From Peribacillus frigoritolerans (GTDB taxonomy: Bacteria; Bacillota; Bacilli; Bacillales; DSM-1321): a DNA stretch of 64,000 nt. The notes under the pieces are model-generated. The model did not search any database. It was not told the origin of the DNA and worked only from the letters and a program-made list of their open reading frames with translations. The translations under genes were made by a program, and so were the position numbers. The stretch covers positions 3,070,001 through 3,134,000 of the forward strand of contig NZ_CP158190.1 in NCBI RefSeq assembly GCF_040250305.1, read 5' to 3'. This document shows positions 45,090 to 54,762 of the stretch, in pieces (positions within the stretch are counted from its first letter, which is position 1; every line of letters begins with the position of its first letter).

Positions 45090-46013
45090 ATCGAATTAAG
45101 ACATTTAGAATATTTTTTAATGGTCAGTAAAGAACTACATTTTACAAAAGCAGCTGAAAAATTAGGAATTTCGCAACCAACTTTAAGCCATCAAATTAAA
45201 ATGCTTGAACAAGATGTAGGCTATGCACTATTTAACCGTATTGGCAAGAAGATTGAACTTACTAAGGTGGGTGAAATCGTACAAAAAGAAGCATTGAATA
45301 TTCAAAATTCCTTACAAAGTATATCTTCTCAAATTAAAGCCCTTACAAAAGTAGAAATCGGGGAATTGAAAATTGCCGTGTTACCAGGAGAAATAACTGA
45401 TTTGGTATCCACTTTGTGTATTAAATTCAACCAATTATATCCAAACATAAAAGTGCTTGTTCAAAGTACGGATCAAGTGGAAAAGGCTGTTTTAGAGAAT
45501 CAAGCTGATTTTGGTATTGGTTTTGAATTCAATCGTGATGATATGTTGACGGTGACGAAGTTGTATGATGAAGAATTTTACCTGATTAGTAATCAAAGTA
45601 ATGGAGATCAGAAGGTTTCATTTTCCGATGTTTTAGATAGTTCTCTTATTTTATTTCCAAATATCCATCAATGCAGAAAAATACTTGATAAAACGAGTCT
45701 TGAGGTTGGCAGGCAGTTAGAACCTATTGTCGAAACGTCTAGCATTGAATCTATCTTGAAGCTCGTTCGAAATGGGGTTGGCCGCAGTTTTGTTTCGCGG
45801 ACATTATATGAATTTTATGATACAGAGGATTTATTTTTCCAACGTATTGAAAAACCCACTTTGACTAGATCTGTTTATCTCGTGATGAAAAAGAATCGTT
45901 TTATCAATTATGCAGCACGTAAGTATAATGAGTTATTATTATGTGAAATCGAAAGGCTACGTTTTCATACAGAAAAAGATGAGATAGCTTCTTTAAAAAG
46001 TTCTATATTATAG
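45090..46013 (+). CDS. LysR-family transcriptional regulator with apparent ATC start
   Basis: From 45090 the frame reads (I)ELRHLEYFLMVSKELHFTKA, the standard N-terminus of LysR proteins, but its first codon is ATC, not ATG. AAAGGA lies at a usable distance. The first standard start in frame is ATG 45120, which would lose ten residues of the winged helix and has no ribosome binding site. The rest is intact: HTH AAEKLGISQPTLSHQIKMLE, linker helix and a periplasmic-binding-like effector domain to residue ~295. It lies 116 bases before an HD-domain gene it may control. Confidence 0.8.
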   Translation: MELRHLEYFLMVSKELHFTKAAEKLGISQPTLSHQIKMLEQDVGYALFNRIGKKIELTKVGEIVQKEALNIQNSLQSISSQIKALTKVEIGELKIAVLPGEITDLVSTLCIKFNQLYPNIKVLVQSTDQVEKAVLENQADFGIGFEFNRDDMLTVTKLYDEEFYLISNQSNGDQKVSFSDVLDSSLILFPNIHQCRKILDKTSLEVGRQLEPIVETSSIESILKLVRNGVGRSFVSRTLYEFYDTEDLFFQRIEKPTLTRSVYLVMKKNRFINYAARKYNELLLCEIERLRFHTEKDEIASLKSSIL

Positions 46014-46129
46014 TTTTTATCTATTATTATCATAGAAATGAATGGATAGATAAATGATAAATTCCTCTTTACAATGAATACAAGTTCATGGGGATAAGAA
46101 CTATCAAATTGTAAAGGGGATTTTCAATT

Positions 46130-46768
46130 ATGTTTCAAGAAGTAGCAGGTATTAAAATTCCAGATTCTCGATTGGCTAAAGAAGCAGCAGATCTTTTACG
46201 CGTGCATGGGGACGACTTGTTGTGGAATCATTCCAATCGTGTATTTTTATTTGGCGCAGTTAACGGAAAAAAAACGAAGCAGAATCATGATTTAGAGTTG
46301 CTTTATGTTAGTGCATTATTCCATGATTTAGGTTTAACAAAAAAGTTCAGCAGCCCAGATTTACGATTTGAAGTAGACGGTGCAAATGCAGCGAGGAGCT
46401 TTTTACAACAGTATCAAATTCCAGATGAGTCGATTCGTCTTGTATGGGATGCTATTGCATTACATACGACACCTGGCGTTGCAGAACATAAAGAAGCTGA
46501 AGTGGCACTACTCTTTTCAGGTGTTGGTTTAGATGTGATGGGAGATGGCTTTGAACAATTCCCTGACGACTTGCGAGAAGAAATTATAAAAGCATTCCCA
46601 CGTAACAATTTCAAAAAGGACATTATTCCAGCGTTTTATGAGGGCTTTAAGCATAAGCCAGAAACTACTTTTGGCAATATGAAGGAAGATATTATTGAAT
46701 ATTTTAGACCAGAATATAAAAATAAAAATTTCTGTGATTGTATTTTGCATTCTCCTTGGACAGAATAG
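46130..46768 (+). CDS. HD-domain phosphohydrolase-like protein (cyanamide-hydratase-like)
   Basis: 212 residues with HSNRVFLFG, the metal-binding pair in SALFHDLGL, and the later His of DAIALHTTPGVAEH. The arrangement resembles fungal cyanamide hydratase/Ddi2-type HD proteins and uncharacterised bacterial relatives. The actual substrate is unknown. AAAGGGG is upstream. It follows the LysR gene on the same strand. Confidence 0.82.
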   Translation: MFQEVAGIKIPDSRLAKEAADLLRVHGDDLLWNHSNRVFLFGAVNGKKTKQNHDLELLYVSALFHDLGLTKKFSSPDLRFEVDGANAARSFLQQYQIPDESIRLVWDAIALHTTPGVAEHKEAEVALLFSGVGLDVMGDGFEQFPDDLREEIIKAFPRNNFKKDIIPAFYEGFKHKPETTFGNMKEDIIEYFRPEYKNKNFCDCILHSPWTE

Positions 46769-46854
46769 GGTACAAAAATGACAACGTAACAGCGAATCGT
46801 GGTAGAAAGTTAAGACCAAAAGGAAATATCGACTAAGGAAGCTACCACTTTATT

Positions 46855-47125
46855 AAAGTTGGTCATTGCATGAGTATGAGTGGTGTTGTTGCCTTAAAAA
46901 GATTGATTAATTTGGATGAAACCATGCATACATTGATTAAAAAATGAAGCACACGGAAGTCACATAGGCGTAGTTATTATGCCAACAAATCCTGGTTGCC
47001 TATTACAGATGAAACTTGGTATTGAACGTGAAGGACTCACACAATCAATGCGTGCCCTTCATCTAATTGAACTTTTAGCTGAAGCTGCCATGATCGGGTT
47101 ATTAAATTCCTTCATAATGTTTTGA
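46855..47125 (+). pseudogene. Unrecognised gene remnant, frameshifted
   Basis: Reads KVGHCMSMSGVVALKRLINL, DETMHTLIKK and a stop. One frame over it continues AHGSHIGVVIMPTNPGCLLQ, MKLGIEREGLTQSMRALHLI, ELLAEAAMIGLLNSF. The two parts look like one protein with a single shift near 46950. I do not recognise the family. Confidence 0.45.
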
Positions 47126-47137
47126 ATAGCACGTCAT

Positions 47138-47275
47138 CTACACCGCCATAGAAGGATATTTCAGCGTTTGCCGTTTGGATTTTGCAAATGGGATCTTCTG
47201 AAGAGTAGATCGTATAGATTTTTTATTTTCGGCATGTAATGTAACGGGGACAATCGTTAATTTTTGTTGCGGCAT
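47138..47275 (-). pseudogene. Small insertion-sequence-type ORF remnant
   Basis: ATG 47275 reads MPQQKLTIVPVTLHAENKKS, then leaves frame. The next frame gives IYTIYSSEDPICKIQTANAE, ISFYGGVDDVLFKTL, which resembles a short accessory protein of an insertion sequence, perhaps IS66-type. The match is from memory and weak. Confidence 0.3.
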
Positions 47276-47281
47276 AGGAAA

Positions 47282-47324
47282 AGCACCTCCTTTGATTGAT
47301 ACAAGTATCGTACCAGGAGGTGCT
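47282..47324 (-). promoter_or_regulatory. Hairpin enclosing a ribosome binding site
   Basis: Perfect 10-bp repeat AGCACCTCCT (47282-47291) and AGGAGGTGCT (47315-47324) with an inner GATAC/GTATC hairpin. The AGGAGG of the small ORF starting at 47275 lies in the stem, so translation would be masked when it folds. Confidence 0.5.
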
Positions 47325-47329
47325 GCGTA

Positions 47330-47620
47330 TTTAATATGCGCTGTTTAAATGGGGGCTTTCCTTTAACCGTAGTTTGCGACCCACTATCTAACTGTTTACG
47401 CTTAAAGATATAAGTTATCCTTTATCCTCTATCCTTCAAAACTCTGTTCGAGTGAGTGGCTAACTCTTATTCGGCGGGAATCCCACCCGATATATGTAAC
47501 GGCCTATGCTCGATCGCTCTGACAGGCACCGGATGCTGATCCTAACTAGCAGCCGAATCGATGTGAAATTATCGAAACCAAATCCACCTGTTCGACGCTT
47601 TAACACACTGACTGGAAACT
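47330..47620 (-). other. GC-richer non-coding stretch, possible insertion-sequence end
   Basis: No open frame. It is richer in G and C than its surroundings and has stem-forming parts (for example CGGGTGGGATTCCCGCCG at about 47480-47500). It could be the RNA-coding end of an IS200/IS605-type element, but no tnpB is present. Confidence 0.25.
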
Positions 47621-48664
47621 TCAGCTGAGTGGCGTCCTTACCTCAATTTTGTATTTTGTTTGGGAAGTATAATTTTCGCCTGCTAATAAAAGAATATCTC
47701 CAAAATCTTCAAACTCAATCGCTCCTGGAGCAGCTTGGGTTTCAAACGTTATTCCGCCGTGTTGAATTAATTTTTCTCCGTGCATAAGTGGCACACCTTT
47801 CACAAAGTTTGCAGTGTAAATGACAACCGCAGGCTCTTCTGTGTATACCTCGACTGTTATTTTCTGGTCAGGACTAATTAATTTGGCTGCAGTTTGATGA
47901 AGTCCTGAGCACGTAAGGAAGAATGGATGGTCGATTCCTTGAACCTTTTTAACTTCTGCGTCAATGGCTTCAAAGGTTGATTTTAATTTTTTCGGGGTTC
48001 GAAAATCATAAGGCGTGCCAATTGTGCTTCGCTTTTCCCCAGTTACCGTGGTATCGTCATTTACTGGTGCAAATTCTCCAGAAAAGATTTGTAAGAAATG
48101 ATCATCGATTGGATTGCTTGGATGCCCTGTTAAGTTAAAATAGACGTGATTGGTTGGATTAAAAACTGTGTCTTTATCACTTATTGCTTGATAGCTCACT
48201 GACCAAATATTTAAGTTGTCTAATGTATAAATCACACTTACTTTCAAATTCCCCGGAAAACCATTCTCGCCATCAGGTGAGTGGGTTGAAAAGATGATCG
48301 ATGCACTTTCATCCGTCTCCTTCACTTCATAATCCCAGATTTTTTCATCGAATCCAGGGCTGCCACCGTGTAATGTATTCCCCAATTGATTTACAGATGT
48401 TTGGTAACGTGATTCGCCAATTGAAAATTCGCCATTTTTTATTCTGCCAGCGACTCTTCCTATTGTTGCTCCATAATAAGTTTCTTTTTTGTAATCCTCA
48501 ATTGAGTCAAATCCTAATACGATATTTTTACGACCCGATTCCGTTAAGACGAAAAGATTGACGATTCTTGCACCAAAGTTTGTTACTTCTATTCTTACTC
48601 CATGATCATTTTCTATAGTAAACAGCAAAACTTCATTTCCAAACGAGCTTTGTGATACTTTCAC
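47621..48664 (-). CDS. galM: Aldose 1-epimerase
   Basis: 347 residues of galactose-mutarotase fold. Motifs: GATIGRVAGRI, LHGGSPGFDEK, NPTNHVYFNLTGH with the catalytic His, and ETQAAPGAIEFEDFGDILL with the catalytic-base region. GTG at 48664 follows AAAGGAG at about 10 bases. It interconverts sugar anomers and stands downstream of araE, so L-arabinose is the likely substrate here. An araE terminator separates the two, so it probably has its own promoter. Confidence 0.9.
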   Translation of the reverse strand: MKVSQSSFGNEVLLFTIENDHGVRIEVTNFGARIVNLFVLTESGRKNIVLGFDSIEDYKKETYYGATIGRVAGRIKNGEFSIGESRYQTSVNQLGNTLHGGSPGFDEKIWDYEVKETDESASIIFSTHSPDGENGFPGNLKVSVIYTLDNLNIWSVSYQAISDKDTVFNPTNHVYFNLTGHPSNPIDDHFLQIFSGEFAPVNDDTTVTGEKRSTIGTPYDFRTPKKLKSTFEAIDAEVKKVQGIDHPFFLTCSGLHQTAAKLISPDQKITVEVYTEEPAVVIYTANFVKGVPLMHGEKLIQHGGITFETQAAPGAIEFEDFGDILLLAGENYTSQTKYKIEVRTPLS

Positions 48665-48765
48665 TTCTTTCGGCTCCTTTCCCTATTAAGTTGCCTTCAT
48701 ATAAATACAAGCTAAAACACCATGAATTGCACTAAAAGTTCAGCAAACATTTTAATAGTTGAAAA

Positions 48766-48790
48766 GCCGAAGTAGCAACTTCGGCCTTAA
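48766..48790 (-). terminator. Terminator of araE
   Basis: Stem GCCGAAGT/ACTTCGGC followed by TTTTC on the minus strand. Confidence 0.8.
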
Positions 48791-48918
48791 GAACGGGATT
48801 CATATGAGTAAATCAACATATTCTTGATGAAGTATTTTCCTTATGCCCCCTGATTTAAAATCTCTTCTATTCTCGTATAGCTTCTTTTAATTCCGCTCCA
48901 AACCTTAATAGGTCTAAT

Positions 48919-50313
48919 TTAAGCACTTTTCCCCTTAGCTTGTCTACTTTCCCCAATTTTTTCAATTTCCTCCAAAGTATGACCTCTAGTTTCAGGAACG
49001 CATGTCCGGATAAATAAAACACCAAGTAAACAAATAGCACCGAAGATTGCAAAAACAGCTTCTTGAGACATCGAAGCAGTCATGATTGGAAATAGCAATC
49101 CAACCAAGAAAGAACCAATCCAGTTAAATGATGAAGCTAATCCTGACGCACGCCCGCGAATTACCAACGGGAAAATTTCTCCAACTATGACCCAAGTTAA
49201 AGGAGCCCACGTGAATGAATAAAGTGCTACATAGATACTTAAAAAAACGACCATCATCATCGGATTTGCATTAGGGATTAATAAATTCAATATTGCCGGC
49301 AAAATAAAGGATAGCCCCATGATAGTTCCGCCGATTGTTAATAAAGTACGGCGATTAAATTTATCAGCAATCATTAGGAATATTAATGAACCTAGTACGA
49401 GAATAACCCCTTGAATAATCGGCCACATCAATACTGAGCTGGCTTCATGCCCTGTTGCTTTTTCCACAATCATAGGAATGTAATAAAAAATTGCGTTCGC
49501 TCCCTGGAATTGTTGAAACGCAGCAACACCCACACCAGCCATTACTAAATAACGGTATTTGTTACTTAAAAGTGTACCCCATGATGCTTTTTGATTTACC
49601 TTTGCTTCCTCTTTAACAGTTTCTTGAATTTGCGTTATTTCAGAATCAATTTGTTCTTTGTTAGAGCGAATATAGCCCAACACCTTACGAGCTTCATCAA
49701 TTTTATTGTTCTTAATTAAAAAACGTGGTGATTCGGGTAATCTTGACACTCCAATAAATAAGATCAAAGCAGGTACGGCAGCCAAACTAAGCATCAACCG
49801 CCAAGCCATTGTTCCTGGTAAGTCTTTCAATAAATAAGCGACAATGTACGAAAGCAACATTCCAGAGACAATCATTGTTTGATTAATTCCTGACAGACGT
49901 CCACGTAAACGTGCAGGCGCCATTTCCGACATATAGGCTGGGACCAACGCAGAAGCAGCACCAACAGCCAACCCTAATAAAATCCGGGCAACAATCATAA
50001 AAAGGAGCCCATTATGTGGGGATATTCCTGCCAAAATGGATCCAACAGCAAAAATGATAGAAGATATTAAAATCATTTTGCGCCGTCCTAAACGATCAGA
50101 AAGTTGTCCTGCCATGGCACCTCCAAAAATAGCTCCAAACATCAACGAAGAGGTAATCCAGCCAATAGCACCAGGGTTGTTTTGAAGGTTCCAATCATGT
50201 TGCAGAAAAGGCAAAGCACCCGTCATAACGCCGATATCATATCCGAAGAGAATGCCTCCAAAAGCCCCAAAAAAATAAATGAATCCACTTGAGATTTTCT
50301 TTTCATTAACCAT
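48919..50313 (-). CDS. araE: Sugar:H+ symporter, AraE-like
   Basis: 464 residues, 12 helices, sugar porter branch of MFS. Signatures: GYDIGVMTGALPF, DRLGRRKMI, PESPRFL between the halves, and PETRGHTLEEIE at the C-terminus. The setting between araA and galM makes L-arabinose the expected substrate. ATG follows AGGGGGG. Two cre-like sites lie upstream, indicating carbon catabolite control. Confidence 0.92.
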   Translation of the reverse strand: MVNEKKISSGFIYFFGAFGGILFGYDIGVMTGALPFLQHDWNLQNNPGAIGWITSSLMFGAIFGGAMAGQLSDRLGRRKMILISSIIFAVGSILAGISPHNGLLFMIVARILLGLAVGAASALVPAYMSEMAPARLRGRLSGINQTMIVSGMLLSYIVAYLLKDLPGTMAWRLMLSLAAVPALILFIGVSRLPESPRFLIKNNKIDEARKVLGYIRSNKEQIDSEITQIQETVKEEAKVNQKASWGTLLSNKYRYLVMAGVGVAAFQQFQGANAIFYYIPMIVEKATGHEASSVLMWPIIQGVILVLGSLIFLMIADKFNRRTLLTIGGTIMGLSFILPAILNLLIPNANPMMMVVFLSIYVALYSFTWAPLTWVIVGEIFPLVIRGRASGLASSFNWIGSFLVGLLFPIMTASMSQEAVFAIFGAICLLGVLFIRTCVPETRGHTLEEIEKIGESRQAKGKSA

Positions 50314-50473
50314 TTAAGTTCCCCCCTAAAGGTTTTAAAATTATATTTAATCCCACCACGAAAAATATTGATTGCTTTTTGAGAAATAATAATAGTGTTT
50401 TCAAACTACAAATACATGCCAGTTTCCATCGTAAAAATTATTTATTAGGATGAATTCCGTGTCGTCATTGTCT

Positions 50474-50520
50474 ATTAAAACGCTTTCATCTTTTCCCTAA
50501 AAAACACGAAAACGCTTACG
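50474..50520. promoter_or_regulatory. Two cre-like sites upstream of araE
   Basis: On the minus strand TGAAAGCGTTTTAA (within 50474-50488) and CGTAAGCGTTTTCG (50507-50520) resemble the CcpA site TGWAANCGNTNWCA with one or two mismatches. A weak AraR-like half site is at 50399-50414. Confidence 0.5.
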
Positions 50521-50585
50521 AAAATAAAGGGATCATACTAATGGTCACTATTTCCATTCTTCAACTTCTGGATTACCTATTTTTT

Positions 50586-50616
50586 CCCTCCAAGGAAGCA
50601 TAGCCTCCTTGGAGGG
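50586..50616. terminator. Stem-loop after araA
   Basis: Eleven-base perfect stem CCCTCCAAGGA/TCCTTGGAGGG. No T-run follows on the minus strand, so it may act as an RNA 3'-end stabiliser as much as a terminator. Confidence 0.6.
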
Positions 50617-50623
50617 AGAGACA

Positions 50624-52048
50624 TTACTTAATAACTACGTATTCCAAGCCAACAAGTTTGGCATAGGTTATGATTTGGTCTGTTGTTAAATTCAATGATA
50701 CAACTGTATGGTGACCGCCACCATTCTCAAGCCAAGCTTTCACTCCATCTTGGAAGTTTGGCTTCACTTCCCAAAGTACACGGGCCACTGGCAGGTTTGG
50801 TGCTGGAACTGTTGGCTCGAATGCAGAAACCTCATTAATCAAAAGTGTATAGTTTGTACCAAAGTCAGCCATGGAAACAACGACACCGTCTCCTGCTTTG
50901 CCGTCGAATACTAAACGTGCTGGATCTTCACGATCACCTATACCTAATGGAGATACGACAATTTTTGGTTTGTTACTTGCTAAAGATGGGTCGACTTCAA
51001 GCATATGTGATTGAAGGATTGATTCTTGTCCAGCAGCTAATTCATATGTGTAATCTTCCATAAAGCCAGTTGATTGGTTATGGCTCATCACTTTCAGTAA
51101 GCGATCAAGTGCTGCCGTCTTCCAATCTCCTTCACCCGCAAAGCCATATCCTTGTGCCATCAAACGTTGAACGGCAAGACCAGGAAGTTGTTTCATTCCA
51201 TATAAATCTTCGAAGTTCGTTGTAAAGGCCGTGTAACCGCCATCATCAAGGAAACGTTTAATCGCAATTTCATAGCTTACCTGTACCTTTACGCTTTTCT
51301 CCCAATCTTCCCTACTGTAGGTACCATAATCAAATTCATAAAGGCCTTCGTATTCTGCAAATAAAGCATCAATTTCTTCATCAGTAACAGCATTTACATA
51401 TTGAACAAGGTCTCCGATTCCAAAATAATCAACTGTCCACCCAAATTGGATTTGCGCTTCTACCTTATCCCCTTCGGTTACTCCAACGTTACGCATGTTG
51501 TCTCCAAAGCGAGCGACCTTAATGTTGAAGCTTTCGTTATAAGCAACCGCTACGTCCATCCATTGTGCAATTTGCTGTCGCACTTCATGGCGCTCCCAAT
51601 AACCTACAACAACTTTATTTTGTTTTTTCAAACGGGCATTGATAAAACCATATTCACGGTCACCATGCGCGGATTGGTTCAGGTTCATAAAGTCCATATC
51701 AATCGTTGCCCAAGGAATACTTTCATTGAACTGTGTAGCTAAATGAAGCAATGGTTTTTGTAATAATTTTGTTCCACGAATCCACATTTTTGCAGGTGAG
51801 AAAGTATGCATCCAAGTGATGACACCGGCAACTTCGTCACGATAGTTGACTTCTTTCATGATGCTTGTGATTTTATCTGCACTAACAGCTAAATCTTGCA
51901 ATACAAGTGGATAAGGTAAAAAACCGCTTTCATTTAATGCATCGGTTATCTTTTGTGCATGCGCCTTGACCTCTGCTAACGCTTCTTCCCCATATAGATG
52001 TTGTGATCCTACGACGAACCAAAATTCCTTTTTTTCTGTTGTTAACAT
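50624..52048 (-). CDS. araA: L-arabinose isomerase
   Basis: 474 residues starting [17 protein letters not shown], typical of AraA. It contains [25 protein letters not shown], and the metal-binding Glu in [10 protein letters not shown] and [16 protein letters not shown], with His in GHHTVVS near the end. It converts L-arabinose to L-ribulose. Third gene of araB-araD-araA; ATG behind AGAGGA. Confidence 0.97.
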   Translation of the reverse strand: MLTTEKKEFWFVVGSQHLYGEEALAEVKAHAQKITDALNESGFLPYPLVLQDLAVSADKITSIMKEVNYRDEVAGVITWMHTFSPAKMWIRGTKLLQKPLLHLATQFNESIPWATIDMDFMNLNQSAHGDREYGFINARLKKQNKVVVGYWERHEVRQQIAQWMDVAVAYNESFNIKVARFGDNMRNVGVTEGDKVEAQIQFGWTVDYFGIGDLVQYVNAVTDEEIDALFAEYEGLYEFDYGTYSREDWEKSVKVQVSYEIAIKRFLDDGGYTAFTTNFEDLYGMKQLPGLAVQRLMAQGYGFAGEGDWKTAALDRLLKVMSHNQSTGFMEDYTYELAAGQESILQSHMLEVDPSLASNKPKIVVSPLGIGDREDPARLVFDGKAGDGVVVSMADFGTNYTLLINEVSAFEPTVPAPNLPVARVLWEVKPNFQDGVKAWLENGGGHHTVVSLNLTTDQIITYAKLVGLEYVVIK

Positions 52049-52100
52049 AATAATCCTCTTTTCTTAATTCTAATGGTTTGATAATTTAATAGAGTTGATC

Positions 52101-52796
52101 TTACTTTTGACCGTAATAAGCATATTTTCCATGTTTTCGTAAATAGTGTTTATCCAAAATATTTTGTGGTAATTCTTTTGCAAAATGATTTAAATCCCGT
52201 GTAAATAAATTCATTTTCGAAACTTCATCCAACACCACACTATTCATTACGGCGGATTTTGCATCTTTGCCCCAAGTAAACGGACCATGACCATGAAGTA
52301 AGACACCAGGAACGGCTAAAATGTCTAACCCACGCTCTTCAAATGTTTCGATGATTAACTTCCCAGTCTCCACTTCGTACCCACGATCAATCTCCTCTTG
52401 TGTTAGATAGCGGGCACATGGGACGGATCCGTAAAATGTGTCTGCATGAGTGGTCCCCATCGCTGGAACATCAAGGCCTGCTTGAGCCCAGATTGTCGCC
52501 CAAGTTGAATGAGTATGTACAATGCCGCCGATTTCTTGGTAATACTTATAAAGTACTGCGTGAGTCGCTGTATCTGATGAAGGCCTCAACTCTCCTTCAA
52601 CAACATTGCCATCTAAATCAACAACGACCATATCACTGGCTTTCATCGTTTCGTAATCAACACCACTAGGTTTGATAACAAATAAACCGCTTTCACGATC
52701 AATGGCACTTGCATTTCCCCATGTATATTTCACGAGACCATATTTAGGCAAGTCCAAATTTGCTTGAAATACCTCTTCTTTCAGTTGTTCTAACAC
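52101..52796 (-). CDS. araD: L-ribulose-5-phosphate 4-epimerase
   Basis: 231 residues of class II aldolase-like fold. Zinc ligands are seen in [14 protein letters not shown] and VLLHGHGPF; the substrate phosphate-binding region GNASAID and KPSGVDY is present. It makes D-xylulose-5-phosphate. GTG start behind GGAGGG; 22 bases after araB. Confidence 0.95.
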   Translation of the reverse strand: MLEQLKEEVFQANLDLPKYGLVKYTWGNASAIDRESGLFVIKPSGVDYETMKASDMVVVDLDGNVVEGELRPSSDTATHAVLYKYYQEIGGIVHTHSTWATIWAQAGLDVPAMGTTHADTFYGSVPCARYLTQEEIDRGYEVETGKLIIETFEERGLDILAVPGVLLHGHGPFTWGKDAKSAVMNSVVLDEVSKMNLFTRDLNHFAKELPQNILDKHYLRKHGKYAYYGQK

Positions 52797-52818
52797 GTCA
52801 ATCCCTCCAGTTTTCCAC

Positions 52819-54429
52819 TCATAACATCAAATTGTCTACAGCAGCCTGCTCAATCACTAAACCCTTCCTGTATCTTTCAATAAATGCTTCAAATCCTTTA
52901 ACATCTACTTGATCAGGATAAATTTCTTGTCCATAAACCTCTTCGAATACTTTTTTGTCGAGGAAGTCTTCTAAACTTTCTTTTTGATCTTTATTCATCA
53001 TGTAAGATGCAAGAATCGCCATTCCCCACGCGCCGCCTTCTCCTGCTGTTGACATAACTGATACTGGAGTATTCATTGCAGCCGCAATAATTTTTTGTCC
53101 AACAAGAGGGGTTTTAAATAAACCACCGTGAGCCAAAATACGATCAATTGCAACATTTTCTTCTTTTGTCAAAATACCCATTCCGATTTTCAATGCACCG
53201 AAAGCAGTAAAAAGGTGAGTCCGCATAAAGTTTGCTAAATTGAATTGACTCTCAGGCGAGCGGACAAATAATGGTCGCCCTTTTTCTAATCCTGTGATAT
53301 TTTCACCTGAGAAATAACCGTAGCTAAGCAAACCGCCACCATCTGGATCCGCTTCCAAAGCCTTATTCAACATTACTTCAAATAATTTATTTGTATCAAT
53401 TTTTTGTCCCATTGCCTCAGAAAATTCACGGAACAATCCCAGCCAAGCATTGAGATCACTTGAACAGTTATTCGCGTGAACCATTCCAACTGGACTTCCG
53501 TTTGGTGTAGTTACCAAATCAATTTCTGGATATACTTTTGAAAGTTCTTTCTCTAGTACAATCATGGCAAAAACGGAAGTTCCCACTGAGACGTTGCCAG
53601 TACGTTTCCTCACACTATTCGTAGCAACCATTCCAGTTCCAGCATCGCCTTCTGGTGGGCAAATTGGAGTGCCTGGTTGTAAATTACTTGATCTATCCAG
53701 GATTTTCGCTCCAATTTCGGTTAATTCACCCGCTTGCTCGCCTGAAATGTAGACTTTAGGAAGAATCTCTTTTAGCTTCCAAGGATAACCTTTTTTCGCA
53801 ATTAATGCGTCAAACTGCTTGACCATTGGTTCATTGTAATCTTGCGTTGATTCATCAATTGGGAACATGCCTGAAGCATCTCCAATGCCAATTGCTTTAT
53901 TACCAGTCAATAACCAGTGAATGTATCCAGCCAAAGTCGTAATATAATCAATGCGAGGCAAATGTTTCTCTTCATTCAATATTGCTTGATAAAGATGAGC
54001 AATACTCCATCGTTCAGGGATATTAAATTGAAATTGATTAGTTAATTCATTTGCTGCAACTCCAGTTGTTGAGTTACGCCAAGTTCGAAACGGAACAAGT
54101 AGCTCCCCTGTACTGTCAAAAGCCATATAGCCATGCATCATTGCAGAAAATCCAATAGAACCTATTTTTCGAATTGTAATTCCGTAATTCCGTTCAACTT
54201 CTTCCTTCATTTCACTATAAGCTGTTTGCAAACCAGTGATAATATCCACTAAGTTGTACGTCCAAATTCCATCTTCCAAGAGGTTCTCCCACTCATAACT
54301 TCCAGATGCGATTGTTTCATAACGATTATTAATCAACACCGCTTTAATACGTGTGGATCCAAATTCGATTCCAAGTGAAGTTTCTCCCCCGGTAATCGCT
54401 TGTTTAATTTTTAATATATTCGTTTGCAC
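52819..54429 (-). CDS. araB: L-ribulokinase
   Basis: 536 residues, FGGY kinase family. The N-terminal ATPase core has [16 protein letters not shown], the middle has [17 protein letters not shown], and the C-terminal domain [13 protein letters not shown] and [12 protein letters not shown]. It phosphorylates L-ribulose. GTG start behind GGGGG. First gene of the operon, under a promoter that holds the AraR site. Confidence 0.95.
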   Translation of the reverse strand: MQTNILKIKQAITGGETSLGIEFGSTRIKAVLINNRYETIASGSYEWENLLEDGIWTYNLVDIITGLQTAYSEMKEEVERNYGITIRKIGSIGFSAMMHGYMAFDSTGELLVPFRTWRNSTTGVAANELTNQFQFNIPERWSIAHLYQAILNEEKHLPRIDYITTLAGYIHWLLTGNKAIGIGDASGMFPIDESTQDYNEPMVKQFDALIAKKGYPWKLKEILPKVYISGEQAGELTEIGAKILDRSSNLQPGTPICPPEGDAGTGMVATNSVRKRTGNVSVGTSVFAMIVLEKELSKVYPEIDLVTTPNGSPVGMVHANNCSSDLNAWLGLFREFSEAMGQKIDTNKLFEVMLNKALEADPDGGGLLSYGYFSGENITGLEKGRPLFVRSPESQFNLANFMRTHLFTAFGALKIGMGILTKEENVAIDRILAHGGLFKTPLVGQKIIAAAMNTPVSVMSTAGEGGAWGMAILASYMMNKDQKESLEDFLDKKVFEEVYGQEIYPDQVDVKGFEAFIERYRKGLVIEQAAVDNLML

Positions 54430-54443
54430 GTTAATCCCCCTTC

Positions 54444-54457
54444 TGGCAGCGCTTTCA
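54444..54457. promoter_or_regulatory. cre-like site in the araB leader
   Basis: On the minus strand TGAAAGCGCTGCCA, 12 of 14 positions to the CcpA consensus. It lies between promoter and start codon, suggesting a roadblock type of catabolite repression. Confidence 0.55.
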
Positions 54458-54491
54458 ATAAAAGGAGGCGCTTAAATTTAGTAACAACCAT

Positions 54492-54520
54492 ATTATATTT
54501 TTTGTACGTACATTTGTCAA
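54492..54520 (-). promoter_or_regulatory. araB promoter with AraR operator in the spacer
   Basis: On the minus strand TTGACA (54515-54520), exactly 17 bases, then TATAAT (54492-54497). The spacer carries AAATGTACGTACAAAA, close to the B. subtilis AraR operator ATTTGTACGTACAAAT. Confidence 0.9.
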
Positions 54521-54695
54521 CATTAAATATTATTTATACTTACAACTTTTAAGAAAAATCCTCAACCCTCACTTTAAAATTAGTAATAAAGGAATTTATA
54601 TGACTAAGTGGTAAATAGGAGGAATTTATAACTTTTCGATAATTTATACAAAAAACTAAGGTGAGTTGTTTTAATTTATTCAAAACTATGTTAGA

Positions 54696-54711
54696 ATATG
54701 TCCGCACAAAT
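54696..54711. promoter_or_regulatory. AraR operator upstream of araR
   Basis: ATATGTCCGCACAAAT matches the AraR consensus at 13 of 16 positions. It overlaps a TAGAAT that could be the araR -10, consistent with autoregulation. Confidence 0.65.
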
Positions 54712-54762
54712 ATTTCAAGCAAATAATTAGAATGCAAACAACTATGAAAGAAGTGAGATTTA

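Noticed and set aside
48867..49052. Small leftward frame at the end of araE
   Set aside because: It overlaps the araE C-terminus in another frame and shows no start signal.
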